A stretch of DNA of 64,000 bases from Bradyrhizobium sp. AZCC 2176 (GTDB taxonomy: Bacteria > Pseudomonadota > Alphaproteobacteria > Rhizobiales > Xanthobacteraceae). The translations under genes were made by a program, and so were the position numbers. Below are positions 1-10,167 of this stretch, piece after piece (positions within the stretch are counted from its first letter, which is position 1; each line of letters begins with the position of its first letter). The DNA lies in contig NZ_JAZHRX010000001.1 in the NCBI RefSeq assembly GCF_036924645.1, forward strand, positions 4,057,501 to 4,121,500, given 5' to 3'. The notes under the pieces were generated by a model that was not told the DNA's origin, ran no database searches, and saw only the letters and a list, made by a program, of their open reading frames with translations.

Positions 1-558
1 GCTGCCGAGCTTGAGCGTTTCGCCGCGCACGATCGGCGCCGGCTGCACCCAATGGCCGACGCCGGAATTGGCCAGCGAATGCCACGGAAACTTCTCGCCG
101 GGATCCCTTTTGCGCGCCGGGGCGACATCGGAATGCGCGAGCACGCGATGCGAGGGGATCTTGCGGCGGAGCATGATGCCGCGGCACAGCGCGATCACGG
201 CGGCGATCTGGCGCAGCGGGAAATCCGGATAGCCCCAGTCATGGCCGCGATTGATGATCTCGATCCCGATCGAGCAGGAATTGATGTCTTCCTCGCCGGC
301 CCAAAACGATACGCCGGCGTGCCAGGCACGCTTGGCTTCGGGCACGCATTGCACGATGCGGCCGTCTTCCAGCACGATGTAATGCGCTGACACGTCGGTG
401 CCGGGCGTGCAGAGCTGGGCGATCGCGCCTTCCACATCCGGCATGCCGGTGTAGTGCAGCAGGATCATGTCCGCGAGGCGGCCCTTGTTGCGATCGCCAT
501 GGTTCGGTGATGGGATGACGTCGGATGCGATCGAGGAATCTGGGGTAAAGGTCTTCAT
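1..558 (-). CDS. ampD: N-acetylmuramoyl-L-alanine amidase, AmpD family (3' end cut by window edge)
   Basis: The minus-strand frame is open from the ATG at 558 to base 1, so the C-terminus is missing. The translation begins MKTFTPDSSIASDV and contains LLHYTGM, VSAHYIVLEDG, AWHAGVSFW and a late HSDVAPARKRDPG. These are the zinc-binding His positions and substrate-site segments of the amidase_2 (AmpD/PGRP) family. Such enzymes cut the MurNAc-L-Ala bond of (anhydro)muropeptides during cell-wall recycling. I see no signal peptide, which fits a cytoplasmic AmpD rather than an exported AmiD. An in-frame ATG 27 codons upstream (639) would add a low-complexity tail, and neither start has a strong ribosome binding site. 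The family is clear; the start is less so. Confidence 0.88.
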   Translation of the reverse strand, partial: MKTFTPDSSIASDVIPSPNHGDRNKGRLADMILLHYTGMPDVEGAIAQLCTPGTDVSAHYIVLEDGRIVQCVPEAKRAWHAGVSFWAGEEDINSCSIGIEIINRGHDWGYPDFPLRQIAAVIALCRGIMLRRKIPSHRVLAHSDVAPARKRDPGEKFPWHSLANSGVGHWVQPAPIVRGETLKLGS

Positions 559-639
559 GTCGGCGTTGGCCCTGGGAATGGGAAGGGCGCGTTGACGCTT
601 CGAATCAATACCAGCAGATGCGAACGAACCAGTAGCCAT

Positions 640-1201
640 TTTTTAAACTCAAACCGGGCAGGAGCGCGGCAACATCGTGATTTAAGCGGCAATACCTTTT
701 ACTATTCATTTACTTCGTGTGCGCGCAATCCGGTGACCGAGTTCTATCCCGCATTTTGAGCGGGTGTGTGCGGGGCGCATCACCATTTTTCAGCGTCTAG
801 AGCTTCGGTTTTGATTGTGTCGGAACCGAAACTCTAGGTTCTTGTTTTGACGCGTTTTCTTCACGCGAACCGGTACCCACTTCGCTCGAAAACGCTGTAG
901 AAGGCGCGCAAAACCTTAATCGAACCATCAACGCTTTCTTAACGCTAAGTGCCGTTACTAAGTGGTGAAGAGCCGAACCGGGTTGGGGACGGCCGAGGCC
1001 CTCTTTCGCGCTCGAAGTGCCATGGCAGCCCAGCAAATTCCGTCTGGAAATGAGGGGGCGCGAGGCCGGGCCAGAGGCAATCGTGCCTGTTCGCGGCTGA
1101 TGGGCCGGAAAAGCCCGGCGAAGCGCAGAGATTTGAGGCGCAATGGGCCCGTTCGCGTCCAGTTTTCGAACCATCGACTGGAAAACGCCGGAGGACGGCG
1201 C
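640..1201. other. Long intergenic region before the dcw cluster; no gene seen
   Basis: About 560 bases separate the divergent ampD and rsmH genes. The region holds a mosaic palindromic repeat at 795-897 (listed separately) and otherwise no convincing coding frame. mraZ, which often precedes rsmH in other bacteria, is not present here. The open frame from 962 into rsmH is GC-rich read-through with no ribosome binding site. The promoter of the dcw cluster probably lies here, but I could not assign its elements. Confidence 0.6.
795..897. repeat. Class C mosaic palindromic repeat (RIME-like)
   Basis: Two nested inverted repeats are visible. CTAGAG-c-TTCGGTT (797-810) pairs with AACCGAA-a-CTCTAG (824-837). 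GCGTTTTC (852-859) pairs with GAAAACGC (888-895). The spacer holds a GAACCGGTACCCACTTCG block. From memory, this resembles the intergenic mosaic elements scattered through Bradyrhizobium and Rhodopseudomonas genomes. No second copy was noticed in this window. Confidence 0.65.
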
Positions 1202-2197
1202 ATGACCCCGGCTGCGCCACGCCACGTCTCCGTTCTCGGCCGCGAGGCGGTCGCGATGCTCGCGCCCCGGGACGGCGGCATCTATGTCGACGCGACCTTC
1301 GGCGCCGGCGGCTACAGCCGCGCGATTCTCGCTGTCGCGGGAACCCGTGTCATCGGCATCGACCGTGACCGGTCAGCCATTGCCGGCGGGTTCGATCTGG
1401 TCGACCAATCGGCCGGCCGGCTGACCCTGGTCGAGGACCGATTCGCCAACCTTGCAGACGTCTGCGCGGCGCAAGGCGCGCCTGCGGTAGACGGCGTCGT
1501 GATGGACGTCGGCGTTTCCTCGATGCAGCTCGACCAGGCCGAACGCGGTTTCTCGTTCCGGCTCGGCGGTCCGCTCGACATGCGGATGGGCCATGACGGG
1601 CCGACCGCGGCAGATGTCGTGGCGAAGGCTTCCGAGGCCGATCTCGCCAACATCATCTATATTTTCGGCGAAGAGCGCCATTCCCGCGCCGTCGCGCGCG
1701 CCATCGTGGCGGCGCGGAAAGAGGCGCCAATCACGACGACGCAGGCGCTGGCCGATATCGTCGGCAAGGTGGTGCGCTCCAAGCCGAACGAGATTCATCC
1801 GGCGACGCGCACGTTCCAGGGCTTGCGAATCTTCGTCAACGCGGAACTCGACGAACTGCATCTGGCACTGGCGGCGGCGGAGCGGGTGCTCAAGCCCGGC
1901 GGGCGGCTGGTGGTCGTCTCGTTCCATTCGCTGGAAGACCGTATCGTCAAGGATTTCCTCAACGCGCGCGGCAAGACCGGCGGCGGATCGCGGCACTTGC
2001 CGGAAGTTGCGCAGGCCGCGCCGAGTTTCCAGATCCTGACCAAGCGCCCGCTCACGCCGACTGAAGCCGAAGTGGCCGCCAATCCGCGCGCGCGTTCCGC
2101 AAAACTGCGCGCTGCCGAGCGCACCGCGGCGCCGGCGCTTGCGGCAGGCCGCCTGCCGGCGTGGCCCGTTCTTGCCGACGTGATGAGGGGAGGCTGA
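1202..2197 (+). CDS. rsmH: 16S rRNA (cytosine(1402)-N(4))-methyltransferase RsmH (MraW)
   Basis: 331 aa. It methylates N4 of C1402 in the ribosomal P site using S-adenosylmethionine. The SAM-binding loop [15 protein letters not shown] is near residue 30, followed by the family signatures [14 protein letters not shown] and [12 protein letters not shown]. The start at 1202 ([12 protein letters not shown]) is chosen because GGAGG ends about 6 bases upstream and family homology begins there; the frame is open further upstream but without similarity. It is the first gene of the dcw cluster, with ftsL starting 2 bases after its stop. Confidence 0.97.
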   Translation: MTPAAPRHVSVLGREAVAMLAPRDGGIYVDATFGAGGYSRAILAVAGTRVIGIDRDRSAIAGGFDLVDQSAGRLTLVEDRFANLADVCAAQGAPAVDGVVMDVGVSSMQLDQAERGFSFRLGGPLDMRMGHDGPTAADVVAKASEADLANIIYIFGEERHSRAVARAIVAARKEAPITTTQALADIVGKVVRSKPNEIHPATRTFQGLRIFVNAELDELHLALAAAERVLKPGGRLVVVSFHSLEDRIVKDFLNARGKTGGGSRHLPEVAQAAPSFQILTKRPLTPTEAEVAANPRARSAKLRAAERTAAPALAAGRLPAWPVLADVMRGG

Positions 2198-2199
2198 CC

Positions 2200-2592
2200 A
2201 TGCGGATCATCCACTTCCTCGTCATCGGCGTGCTGGTGTTCGCAGCGGCCTACGTCTACCGGATCAAGATGGAATCGACCTCGCGCGTCGAGCGCGTGCT
2301 GCGGCTGAACGCCGAGATCCGCGAGCAGCGCGATGCCATCGCGGCGCTGCGCGCGGAATGGGCCAAGCTCGATGCGCCGCTGCGGCTGCAAGGGCTCGCC
2401 GAGCGCCATCTCGGCCTGAAGCCGCTCAATGCCACGCAATATGATCAGTTGAAGAACCTGCCGGAACGGCCGCCGGCCTTTGCAAGGCCCGGTGCACCCG
2501 ATCCGATCGGCGCGATGATCAACACCATCGAGGCCGCCGCCGATGCACCACCCACAACCGGGTCCGTGCCCGCACCGGGAGATCAGCAATGA
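2200..2592 (+). CDS. ftsL: Cell division protein FtsL
   Basis: 130 aa bitopic membrane protein. Residues 1-20 (MRIIHFLVIGVLVFAAAYVY) form the membrane segment with almost no cytoplasmic tail. A heptad-rich coiled coil follows (about 25-60, with VERVLRLNAEIREQRDAI), then a Pro-rich C-terminus. FtsL joins FtsQ and FtsB in the divisome and activates FtsW/FtsI. Identification rests on topology, the coiled coil and position between rsmH and ftsI, because FtsL sequences are poorly conserved. The start at 2200 follows GAGGGGAGG. The 3' end overlaps ftsI by 4 bases (ATGA), implying coupled translation. Confidence 0.9.
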   Translation: MRIIHFLVIGVLVFAAAYVYRIKMESTSRVERVLRLNAEIREQRDAIAALRAEWAKLDAPLRLQGLAERHLGLKPLNATQYDQLKNLPERPPAFARPGAPDPIGAMINTIEAAADAPPTTGSVPAPGDQQ

Positions 2593-4340
2593 CCGGCCGG
2601 GCGCTCACCACCATCAAGCGTCCCGCGGAGCCATGGCGGCAGCGGCTGATCCGCAGCCTGCTTTACGGGCGCAACGTCGATCGCGCCGCCAAGGCGCGGG
2701 CCCGCGTCGGGCTTGCCATCCTGCTGTTTGCGGCGATCTATGCGGTGCTGGCCGGACGTCTGGTGATGTTCGCGGTCGGCGCCGACAGCCACGGCGCCCG
2801 CCGCGCCGGCTCACAGGACGCGATTGCGACCGCGCGGCCCGATATCGTCGACCGCAACGGCGAGGTGCTCGCCACCGACGTCAAGGCGCCGAGCCTGTTC
2901 GGCGAGCCGCGGCGCATTATCGACAAGGACGAGGCGATCGAACTCCTGACCGCCGCGCTGCCGGACCTCGACGAAGCGGAGGCGCGCACGCGCCTGTCGT
3001 CGCGCAAGGGCTTCGTGTGGCTGAAGCGCGAGATCTCGCCAAAGCAGCAACGCGACATCCACAAGCTCGGCATTCCCGGCATCGGCTTCCTGCGCGAGAA
3101 CAAGCGGGTCTATCCGACCGGCGCGGCGGTCGCGCATCTGATCGGGCTCGTCAACATCGACAACCAGGGCATCGCCGGGATGGAGAAGTGGCTGGACAAT
3201 AACGGTCTGGCCGATCTGCACCGCGCCGGCTTTGCCACCGACCGCCTGCAGCGCCCGGTGGAACTGTCGATCGACCTGCGCGTCGAGCATGCGCTGCGCG
3301 ATGAACTGTTGAAGGCCAAAGAGAAGTACAAGGCCAAGGCGGCGTCCGGCCTCGTCTCCAACGTCCGGACCGGCGAGATCGTGGCGCTGGTGTCGCTGCC
3401 GGATTTCGATCCGAACAATCCGAAGGAGGCGCACGATCCCGAGCGCATCAACCGCCTGACCACCGGCGTGTTCGAAATGGGCTCGACCTTCAAGGCGCTG
3501 ACGCTGGCGATGGCGCTGGACTCTGGCAAAGCCAACCTCAACACGCTCTATGACGGGCGCGGTGCGCTGAAGTTCGGCAAGTTCACCATTCACGACACCC
3601 ATCCGGTCGGCCGCGCGATCACGCTGTCGGAAGTGTTCACGTTCTCCTCGAACGTCGGCGCAGCCAAGATCGCGCTGGCGCAGGGCGTCGAGGCGCACAA
3701 GACGTTCCTGAAGAAGCTCGGCCAGATGGATCGCTTGCGCACCGAACTGCCTGAAAGCGCCTCGCCGATCGTGCCGAAGCGCTGGACCGAACTCAACACC
3801 ATCACGGCTTCCTTCGGTCATGGTATCGCGGTGGCGCCGCTGCAGGCGGTGATGGGCATCAATGCCTGCATCAATGGCGGTTTCCTGATCCCCCCGACCT
3901 TCCTCAAGCGGTCGGAAGAGGAGGCAAGGGCCATCGCCAAGAGGGTGCTCAGGCCCGAAACCTCCGACAAGATGCGCTATCTGATGCGACTGAACGCCGA
4001 GATCGGAACCGCCAAGAAGGCCGACGTGAAGGGCTACTATATCGGCGGCAAGACCGGCACCTCGGAAAAGGTGGTCAACGGCCGTTATTCCAAGAAGCAG
4101 GTGCTCAACTCCTTCACCGCGATCATTCCGGCCGACAACCCGCAGTATCAGTTGCTGGTCATGCTGGATGAGCCGAAGGCGCTGCCGGAGACGTTCGGCT
4201 TCATTACCTCGGGCTGGAACGCGGTGCCGACCGGCGGCAAGGTGATCGCCCGGATCGGGCCGCTTCTGGGCATCGAGCCGCGCTTTGATCTGCCGCCGTC
4301 CGACCGCCTTATTCTTGCGGCATCGAGGACAACCCAGTAA
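2589..4340 (+). CDS. ftsI: Peptidoglycan D,D-transpeptidase FtsI (penicillin-binding protein 3)
   Basis: 583 aa septal class B penicillin-binding protein that cross-links peptidoglycan with FtsW. It has an N-terminal membrane segment (about residues 41-63), a dimerisation domain starting [11 protein letters not shown], and a transpeptidase domain. The three active-site motifs are present: STFK with nucleophile Ser299, SSN at 353-355 and KTG at 488-490. It overlaps ftsL by 4 bases. Length and motif spacing are normal for the family. Confidence 0.97.
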   Translation: MTGRALTTIKRPAEPWRQRLIRSLLYGRNVDRAAKARARVGLAILLFAAIYAVLAGRLVMFAVGADSHGARRAGSQDAIATARPDIVDRNGEVLATDVKAPSLFGEPRRIIDKDEAIELLTAALPDLDEAEARTRLSSRKGFVWLKREISPKQQRDIHKLGIPGIGFLRENKRVYPTGAAVAHLIGLVNIDNQGIAGMEKWLDNNGLADLHRAGFATDRLQRPVELSIDLRVEHALRDELLKAKEKYKAKAASGLVSNVRTGEIVALVSLPDFDPNNPKEAHDPERINRLTTGVFEMGSTFKALTLAMALDSGKANLNTLYDGRGALKFGKFTIHDTHPVGRAITLSEVFTFSSNVGAAKIALAQGVEAHKTFLKKLGQMDRLRTELPESASPIVPKRWTELNTITASFGHGIAVAPLQAVMGINACINGGFLIPPTFLKRSEEEARAIAKRVLRPETSDKMRYLMRLNAEIGTAKKADVKGYYIGGKTGTSEKVVNGRYSKKQVLNSFTAIIPADNPQYQLLVMLDEPKALPETFGFITSGWNAVPTGGKVIARIGPLLGIEPRFDLPPSDRLILAASRTTQ

Positions 4341-4389
4341 GGCGTAGGATCAAGGCGCGCCAAGCTGTGCCGGGCCGGACTGGAGCAAG

Positions 4390-5847
4390 ATGAAACTTCG
4401 CGACCTCTTCAGCGATGACGCTGCAATCGAGTTGCAGGCGGAAGCTGTCGATGTGAAAGGCCTTGCGGTCGACAGCCGCGCGGTGAAGCCGGGCGATCTG
4501 TTCTTTGCGCTCGCAGGCCACAAGACCGACGGTTCCCGCTTTATCGATGCCGCCATCGGCGCGGGCGCGGTTGCGGTAGCCGGCGACCGCGCTTCGCCTG
4601 ACCGCCGCGTGCCGTTCGTCGTCACGCCAAACCCGCGCCGCGCGCTGGCGCTGGCGGCGGCGAGATTTTATCCGCGTCAGCCCGCGATTATTGCGGCGGT
4701 GACCGGGACCAGCGGCAAGACCTCGGTCGCAGCCTTCACGCGCCAGATCTGGGAGCGGCTCGGCCATGCAGCGGCCAGCATCGGCACCATCGGGCTCGTT
4801 TCGCCGAAGCGCACGGTGTACGGCTCGCTGACGACGCCGGACCCGATCGCGCTTCACAAGCAGCTCGACGAGATCACGGGCGAGGGCATCACCCATCTGG
4901 CCTTCGAGGCATCCTCGCACGGGCTCGACCAGTTCAGGCTCGATGGCGTGCGTATTGCCGCCGGTGGCTTCACCAATCTTTCACGCGACCACATGGATTA
5001 TCATCCCGACGTCGCGCATTACCTTGCCGCCAAGATGCGGCTGTTCCGCGATCTCGTTGCGCCTGATGGTGCGGCGGTGATTTCGGCCGATCATCGGTGT
5101 TCGCAGGAAGTGATTGACGCAGCGCGCGCGCGAGGCTTGCGGATCGTCGCCGTCGGGCGCAACGCGGATGGCGCCGGTGAAGGCATCCGCCTCGTTGGTG
5201 CTACCGTCGAAGGATTTTCGCAGAATCTTGCGCTGACGAATCGCGGACGCAATTACACCGTCAAGCTGCCGCTGGTCGGCGAATTCCAGATCGAGAATGC
5301 GCTGGTTGCCGCCGGGCTTGCGATCGGCACCGGCAGCGAGCCGGCCGAGGTGTTCGCTACGCTCGAACATCTCGAAGGCGCCAAGGGGCGGCTGGAGCGG
5401 GTCGGCGAGCACAATGGTGCGCCGATCTTCGTCGATTACGCGCACAAGCCGGACGCGTTGGCGAAGGCGCTGCAGGCGCTGCGGCCTTACGCCAAGCGCA
5501 AACTCGTCGTCGTCTTCGGCGCCGGCGGCGACCGCGACGCCGGCAAGCGGCCGATCATGGGCGCGATTGCGGCCGAGAACGCCGATCAAATCATCGTCAC
5601 CGACGACAATCCGCGCAACGAAAATCCGGCAACGATCCGCGCCGCCATACTGGCGGCGGCGAAGGGCGCGACAGAGATCGGCGATCGCGCGGAAGCGATC
5701 AGGGCAGGGATAGCGGCGCTGCAGCCCGGCGATGCGCTCTTGATCGCGGGCAAGGGGCACGAGACCGGGCAGATCGTGGGCGACAAGGTTTTGCCGTTCA
5801 GCGATCACGAGGCGGTGGCGGCCGCGCTGGCAGCGAGGGTGGCATGA
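4390..5847 (+). CDS. murE: UDP-MurNAc-L-Ala-D-Glu:meso-diaminopimelate ligase MurE
   Basis: 485 aa cytoplasmic Mur ligase that adds the third residue of the peptide stem using ATP. The ATP loop GTSGKTS is at 106-112. The DNPR motif at 406-409 is the family signature for meso-diaminopimelate specificity, as expected for a Gram-negative bacterium. The HYDYH-type region appears as RDHMDYH. It starts 49 bases after ftsI and ends in a 4-base ATGA overlap with murF. Confidence 0.97.
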   Translation: MKLRDLFSDDAAIELQAEAVDVKGLAVDSRAVKPGDLFFALAGHKTDGSRFIDAAIGAGAVAVAGDRASPDRRVPFVVTPNPRRALALAAARFYPRQPAIIAAVTGTSGKTSVAAFTRQIWERLGHAAASIGTIGLVSPKRTVYGSLTTPDPIALHKQLDEITGEGITHLAFEASSHGLDQFRLDGVRIAAGGFTNLSRDHMDYHPDVAHYLAAKMRLFRDLVAPDGAAVISADHRCSQEVIDAARARGLRIVAVGRNADGAGEGIRLVGATVEGFSQNLALTNRGRNYTVKLPLVGEFQIENALVAAGLAIGTGSEPAEVFATLEHLEGAKGRLERVGEHNGAPIFVDYAHKPDALAKALQALRPYAKRKLVVVFGAGGDRDAGKRPIMGAIAAENADQIIVTDDNPRNENPATIRAAILAAAKGATEIGDRAEAIRAGIAALQPGDALLIAGKGHETGQIVGDKVLPFSDHEAVAAALAARVA

Positions 5848-7226
5848 GCGCGGCGCCGTTGTGGACGATTGCCGAAGTCGCGCAGGCGCTCGGGCTTGCG
5901 GGCGAGTATCCGGTTACGCCGATTGATTTCATCACGCAGGACAGCCGCCTGGTGAGGCCAGGCTGCCTGTTCGTGGCGTTGAGCGGCACGCCGAGCGGCG
6001 GCTTCATCTCCAGCTTTGCCAGCGCGCGCGACGGCTGGGAATTCGCTGACAAGGCGCAAGCCGCCGGCGCGGTGGCGGTGATCGTTCCGCATCGGATTGA
6101 TGGCGTGAGTGTCCCGCAACTGGTGGTCAAGGACACGCTGATCGACGGCCTGTGGCGGCTGGCGCGCGCCGCGCGGGCGCGCTTTACCGGCCCGGTCATC
6201 GGCCTGACCGGCAGCGCCGGCAAGACCAGCACCAAGGAATTCCTCGCCGCGTATCCTGCCGCCTATGCCAGCCCGAGCAGCTTCAACAATTTCTGGGGCG
6301 TGCCGCTGACGCTCTGCAATGCCAGCCCCGGCGCGAGCGTGTGGGTCGTCGAAATGGGCATGAACCAGACCGGCGAGATCGCGCGGCTCAGCGAACTGAC
6401 CCAGCCTACGGTCGCGCTTGTCGTGAACGTGCAGCCGGTTCACCTAGAAAAGCTCGGCAGCCTGGAAGCGATCCGGCGTGAGAAGGTCAGCATCGCGCAA
6501 GGCCTGCCAAAGGATGGTGTGCTGGTGTTGCCTGGGGATGTCGAGGCGCCGGAATGGAACGGCAGGGTCGTTCGCTTCGGCGCGGGATCCGGGGTGCGGG
6601 AACTGAACCACGCAGCCCAGGGCGAGAGCTGGAACGTCACAGCGCAGGTGAACGGCAAGCCAATCGAATTCGGTCTGACGCCGGGTGCGCCGCATCGCGT
6701 GCAGAACGCGTTGGCCGCGCTGGCGTCCATCGATGCCGCCGGGCTCGATCCTGTGGCACTGGCGAAAGAGCTCAGCCATGTCGGCATCATGACCGGCCGC
6801 GGCGTGGAACAGGCGGCCCATGGCGTCACCGTGATCGACGATAGTTTCAACGGCAATCCGGCCAGCATGGTCGCCGCGCTCGGCAGCCTGAAAGCGCGGC
6901 CGGTGAAGGCCGGCCGGCGCATTGCCATACTCGGCGACATGCTGGAATTGGGCGCTGAAGCGCCCGCCTATCACGAGAAGCTCGCAGGCGACCTGCCGGG
7001 CATCGACGGCATCTATTGCGTCGGCCCGCTGATGCGCCATTTATACGGTCTCGTGCCGGCGGAGCGGGCGCTCGGCTGGCATGAAGACCCGGCCACGCTC
7101 GATCCCCAGGAAATCGCCGCATTGCTGCGGAGCGGGGACGTGGTGGTCGTTAAGGGCAGCAAAAAGATGTTCTGGGTGAACAAGTTTGTGCCGAGGCTGC
7201 TGGCCGCGCTGCAGGCAAAGGCGTAA
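5844..7226 (+). CDS. murF: UDP-MurNAc-tripeptide:D-alanyl-D-alanine ligase MurF
   Basis: 460 aa Mur ligase that attaches D-Ala-D-Ala to UDP-MurNAc-tripeptide. The ATP-binding loop LTGSAGKTST is at 121-130, followed by SFNNFWGVPLTL and the VVEMGMN metal/substrate segment typical of MurF. DDSFNGNPASM lies in the C-terminal half. It overlaps murE by 4 bases. A gap of about 190 bases before mraY breaks the tight packing of the cluster. Confidence 0.97.
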   Translation: MSAAPLWTIAEVAQALGLAGEYPVTPIDFITQDSRLVRPGCLFVALSGTPSGGFISSFASARDGWEFADKAQAAGAVAVIVPHRIDGVSVPQLVVKDTLIDGLWRLARAARARFTGPVIGLTGSAGKTSTKEFLAAYPAAYASPSSFNNFWGVPLTLCNASPGASVWVVEMGMNQTGEIARLSELTQPTVALVVNVQPVHLEKLGSLEAIRREKVSIAQGLPKDGVLVLPGDVEAPEWNGRVVRFGAGSGVRELNHAAQGESWNVTAQVNGKPIEFGLTPGAPHRVQNALAALASIDAAGLDPVALAKELSHVGIMTGRGVEQAAHGVTVIDDSFNGNPASMVAALGSLKARPVKAGRRIAILGDMLELGAEAPAYHEKLAGDLPGIDGIYCVGPLMRHLYGLVPAERALGWHEDPATLDPQEIAALLRSGDVVVVKGSKKMFWVNKFVPRLLAALQAKA

Positions 7227-7412
7227 ACTGGCCGTATTGGGCGGGTGCGTTGTTTCCGCGCGGCATGATTCGTCAATACCCGATGCATGACCAAGATTTG
7301 CTTGGTTTGAGGACGAAAACGCTTATCAAGGCGTTCCCGGAACGAACGCGTTCCCGGACAGCGCTTCCCGCCAAAGACGGCGCAACCGAGCCGCGTGATA
7401 GGGCCGACCTGA

Positions 7413-8519
7413 ATGTTTTACTGGCTGATCGAGCTTTCCAATACCGTCCCGGGTTTTGGCATCTTCCGCGGCGTGTTCAACGTGTTTCGCTACATCACCT
7501 TCCGCACCGGCGGGGCGATGGTGACGGGCGCGCTGTTCGTGTTCCTGTTCGGACCCTGGATCATCGATCATCTGCGGCTTCGGCAGGGCAAGGGCCAGCC
7601 GATTCGCACCGACGGTCCGCAATCGCATTTGATCTCCAAGAAGGGCACGCCCACCATGGGCGGGCTGATGATCCTCTCGGGCCTCGTGGTCTCGACGTTG
7701 CTATGGGCCAATCCGCTCAACCCTTACGTCTGGATCGTGCTCGCGGTGACGCTCGGCTTCGGCTTCGTCGGATTTTACGACGACTACCTGAAGGTGACGA
7801 AACAGAGCCATAGCGGCTTCGCCGGCAAGCTGCGGCTGTTGATCGAAGCGGTGATTGCACTGGCTGCCTGCTACGCGCTGGTGCGACTCGGCCGCGATGC
7901 GACCTCGACGTCGCTCGCGATACCCTTCCTGAAGGACATGGTGATCAATTTCGGCTGGTTCTTCGTGATCTTCGGCGCCTTCGTCATCGTCGGCGCCGGC
8001 AATGCGGTGAACCTGACCGACGGTCTCGACGGGCTTGCGATCGTTCCGGTCATGATCGCCGCCGCCAGCTTCGGCATGATCTCGTACCTGACCGGCAACG
8101 CAGTGTTCTCCGACTACCTGCAGATCAGATACGTCGCCGGCACCGGCGAGCTGGCGGTGCTGTGCGGTGCGGTGCTCGGCGCCGGATTAGGCTTCCTCTG
8201 GTTCAACGCGCCGCCGGCCTCGATCTTCATGGGCGATACCGGTTCGCTCGCGCTCGGCGGCATGCTCGGCGCGACCGCGGTGGCGGTCAAGCACGAGATC
8301 GTGCTGGCCGTGATCGGCGGATTGTTCGTGCTCGAAGCCGTCTCGGTGATCGTGCAGGTGACCTCGTTCAAGCTGACGGGCAAACGCGTGTTCCGGATGG
8401 CTCCGCTGCATCATCATTTCGAGCAGAAGGGCTGGACCGAGCCGCAGATCGTGATCCGGTTCTGGATCATCTCGGTGATGCTGGCGCTCGCCGGCCTCTC
8501 CACGCTGAAGCTGCGGTGA
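7413..8519 (+). CDS. mraY: Phospho-N-acetylmuramoyl-pentapeptide transferase MraY
   Basis: 368 aa polytopic membrane enzyme that transfers phospho-MurNAc-pentapeptide to undecaprenyl phosphate, forming lipid I. The sequence shows about ten hydrophobic segments, the catalytic FYDDYLK (Asp123-Asp124), [13 protein letters not shown] (197-209) and the cytoplasmic His loop MAPLHHHFE. Length is normal. It is separated from murD by a class A palindromic repeat. Confidence 0.97.
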   Translation: MFYWLIELSNTVPGFGIFRGVFNVFRYITFRTGGAMVTGALFVFLFGPWIIDHLRLRQGKGQPIRTDGPQSHLISKKGTPTMGGLMILSGLVVSTLLWANPLNPYVWIVLAVTLGFGFVGFYDDYLKVTKQSHSGFAGKLRLLIEAVIALAACYALVRLGRDATSTSLAIPFLKDMVINFGWFFVIFGAFVIVGAGNAVNLTDGLDGLAIVPVMIAAASFGMISYLTGNAVFSDYLQIRYVAGTGELAVLCGAVLGAGLGFLWFNAPPASIFMGDTGSLALGGMLGATAVAVKHEIVLAVIGGLFVLEAVSVIVQVTSFKLTGKRVFRMAPLHHHFEQKGWTEPQIVIRFWIISVMLALAGLSTLKLR

Positions 8520-8540
8520 CGACAATGCATCCTTACGGCG

Positions 8541-8616
8541 GTCATTCCGGGGCGCGCAAAGCGCGAACCCGGAATCTCGAGATTCCGGATAACCGCTGCG
8601 CGGTTTCCGGAATGAC
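8541..8616. repeat. Class A palindromic repeat, copy 1 (mraY-murD gap)
   Basis: Begins GTCATTCCGGGGCGCGC and ends TTTCCGGAATGAC, so the ends form an inverted repeat. The interior contains CCGGAATCTCGAGATTCCGG, itself palindromic. The right end lies 12 bases before the murD start codon, so the element fills almost the whole gap and may fold next to the murD ribosome binding region. Related copies occur at 15095, 24939, 25340 and 42199. Confidence 0.85.
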
Positions 8617-8628
8617 GGTTGTCCAATC

Positions 8629-10029
8629 ATGATCCCCGTCACGTCATTTGCGGACAAGACGGTCGCCGTCTTTGGTCTCGGCGGTTCCGGCCTTGCGAGC
8701 TGCCACGCGCTGAAAGCCGGCGGCGCGGAGGTGATCGCGGGCGACGACAGTGCGGACAATGTCGCCAAGGCGGCGCAGGCCGGTTTCAACACGGCCGATC
8801 TGCGCACGGTGTCGTGGGCGAATTTTTCGGCGCTGATCCTCACTCCCGGCGCGCCGCTGACGCATCCGGCGCCGCATTGGTCGGTGCTGATGGCGCGCCA
8901 GGCTGGCTGTGAGGTGATCGGCGACATCGAATTGTTCTGCCGCGAGCGCCGCCGTCACGCACCCGACGCGCCGTTCGTCGCCATCACCGGCACCAACGGC
9001 AAGTCGACCACGACGGCCCTGATCGCGCATCTGATTGATGTCGCCGGCTACGACACCCAGATGGGCGGCAATATCGGCACCGCAATTCTCTCGCTGGAGC
9101 CGCCGCGGATGGGGCGCGTGCATGTGGTCGAGATGTCGTCCTACCAGATCGACCTGGCGCCCTCGCTCGATCCGTCGGTCGGCATTCTGCTCAACGTCAG
9201 CGAAGACCATGTCGACCGCCACGGCACGCTGGAGCACTACGCCGCGGTGAAGGCGCGGCTGGTCGCCGGCGTGCAGCCGCAGGGCACGTCCATTGTCGGC
9301 GTCGACGACGGCTGGTGCCGAAACATCGCCGACCGCCTCGACCAGGCCGGCAAGCGCGTGGTGCGGATATCAGTGAGAAATCCGCTGCCCGACGGCGTCT
9401 ATGTTGAACGCGAAACCATCGTGCAGGCCTCCGGCGGCGCGCGCCGCGAGATCGCTAGATTGGGCGGCATTGGTTCGCTGCGCGGGCTGCACAATGCGCA
9501 GAATGCGGCCTGCGCCTCGGCCTGCGCGCTGGCAATGGGAATTTCGACCGACATGTTACAAAACGGCCTGCGCAGCTTTCCGGGCCTCGCGCATCGCATG
9601 GAGCAGGTCGGCCGCCTCGGCAATGTGCTGTTCGTCAACGACTCCAAGGGCACGAACGCGGACGCCGCCGCGCACGCGCTGTCGTCCTTTGCCGACATCT
9701 TCTGGATCGCCGGCGGCAAGCCGAAGCAGGGCGGCATCACGGGTCTCACCGAATACTTTCCGCGCATCCGAAAAGCCTATCTGATCGGCGAGGCCGCGCA
9801 GGAGTTTGCGGGAACGCTGGGCGAGCGTGTGCCGCACGAGATTTCCGAAACGCTCGATGTGGCGGTAGCCAACGCCGCGCGCGACGCGGAAGCGTCGGGG
9901 ATCGCCGATCCGGTCGTGCTGCTGTCGCCCGCCTGCGCCTCGTTCGACCAGTACCGCAACTTCGAGATTCGCGGCGCAAAATTCCGCGATCTGGTGACGG
10001 CGATCCCGGGCGTGAAGCCGGTGGTGTGA
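8629..10029 (+). CDS. murD: UDP-N-acetylmuramoyl-L-alanine:D-glutamate ligase MurD
   Basis: 466 aa Mur ligase that adds D-Glu to UDP-MurNAc-L-Ala. The N-terminal UDP-binding fold starts [10 protein letters not shown]. The ATP loop [10 protein letters not shown] is at 119-128, and [11 protein letters not shown] and [11 protein letters not shown] follow. The ATG at 8629 has no clear ribosome binding site; a class A repeat ends 12 bases upstream, so initiation may be weak or structured. ftsW follows after a short palindrome. Confidence 0.97.
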   Translation: MIPVTSFADKTVAVFGLGGSGLASCHALKAGGAEVIAGDDSADNVAKAAQAGFNTADLRTVSWANFSALILTPGAPLTHPAPHWSVLMARQAGCEVIGDIELFCRERRRHAPDAPFVAITGTNGKSTTTALIAHLIDVAGYDTQMGGNIGTAILSLEPPRMGRVHVVEMSSYQIDLAPSLDPSVGILLNVSEDHVDRHGTLEHYAAVKARLVAGVQPQGTSIVGVDDGWCRNIADRLDQAGKRVVRISVRNPLPDGVYVERETIVQASGGARREIARLGGIGSLRGLHNAQNAACASACALAMGISTDMLQNGLRSFPGLAHRMEQVGRLGNVLFVNDSKGTNADAAAHALSSFADIFWIAGGKPKQGGITGLTEYFPRIRKAYLIGEAAQEFAGTLGERVPHEISETLDVAVANAARDAEASGIADPVVLLSPACASFDQYRNFEIRGAKFRDLVTAIPGVKPVV

Positions 10030-10031
10030 CC

Positions 10032-10066
10032 GTAGGATGGGTATCGCTCCGCTCCATCCATCCTAC
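10032..10066. repeat. Short palindrome (GTAGGATGG...CCATCCTAC) after murD
   Basis: A perfect 9-bp inverted repeat with a 17-base spacer lies 3 bases after the murD stop codon. It has no following T-run, so it is not a standard terminator. It resembles another short palindrome family common in Bradyrhizobium intergenic DNA (inference from memory). Confidence 0.6.
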
Positions 10067-10167
10067 ACAGCGTCGGCTGATCCCTCAAAAGTTACCGTCT
10101 CCATTAACCCCCCATAAACCATCCTGCCCCACCAATGGGCGTTACCTCTGCCATTTTGGGGACGCCC

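Noticed and set aside
640..1201. RNase P RNA gene or mraZ before rsmH
   Set aside because: Neither the RNase P conserved segments (such as GAGGAAAGTCCGGGC) nor any MraZ-like frame is present.
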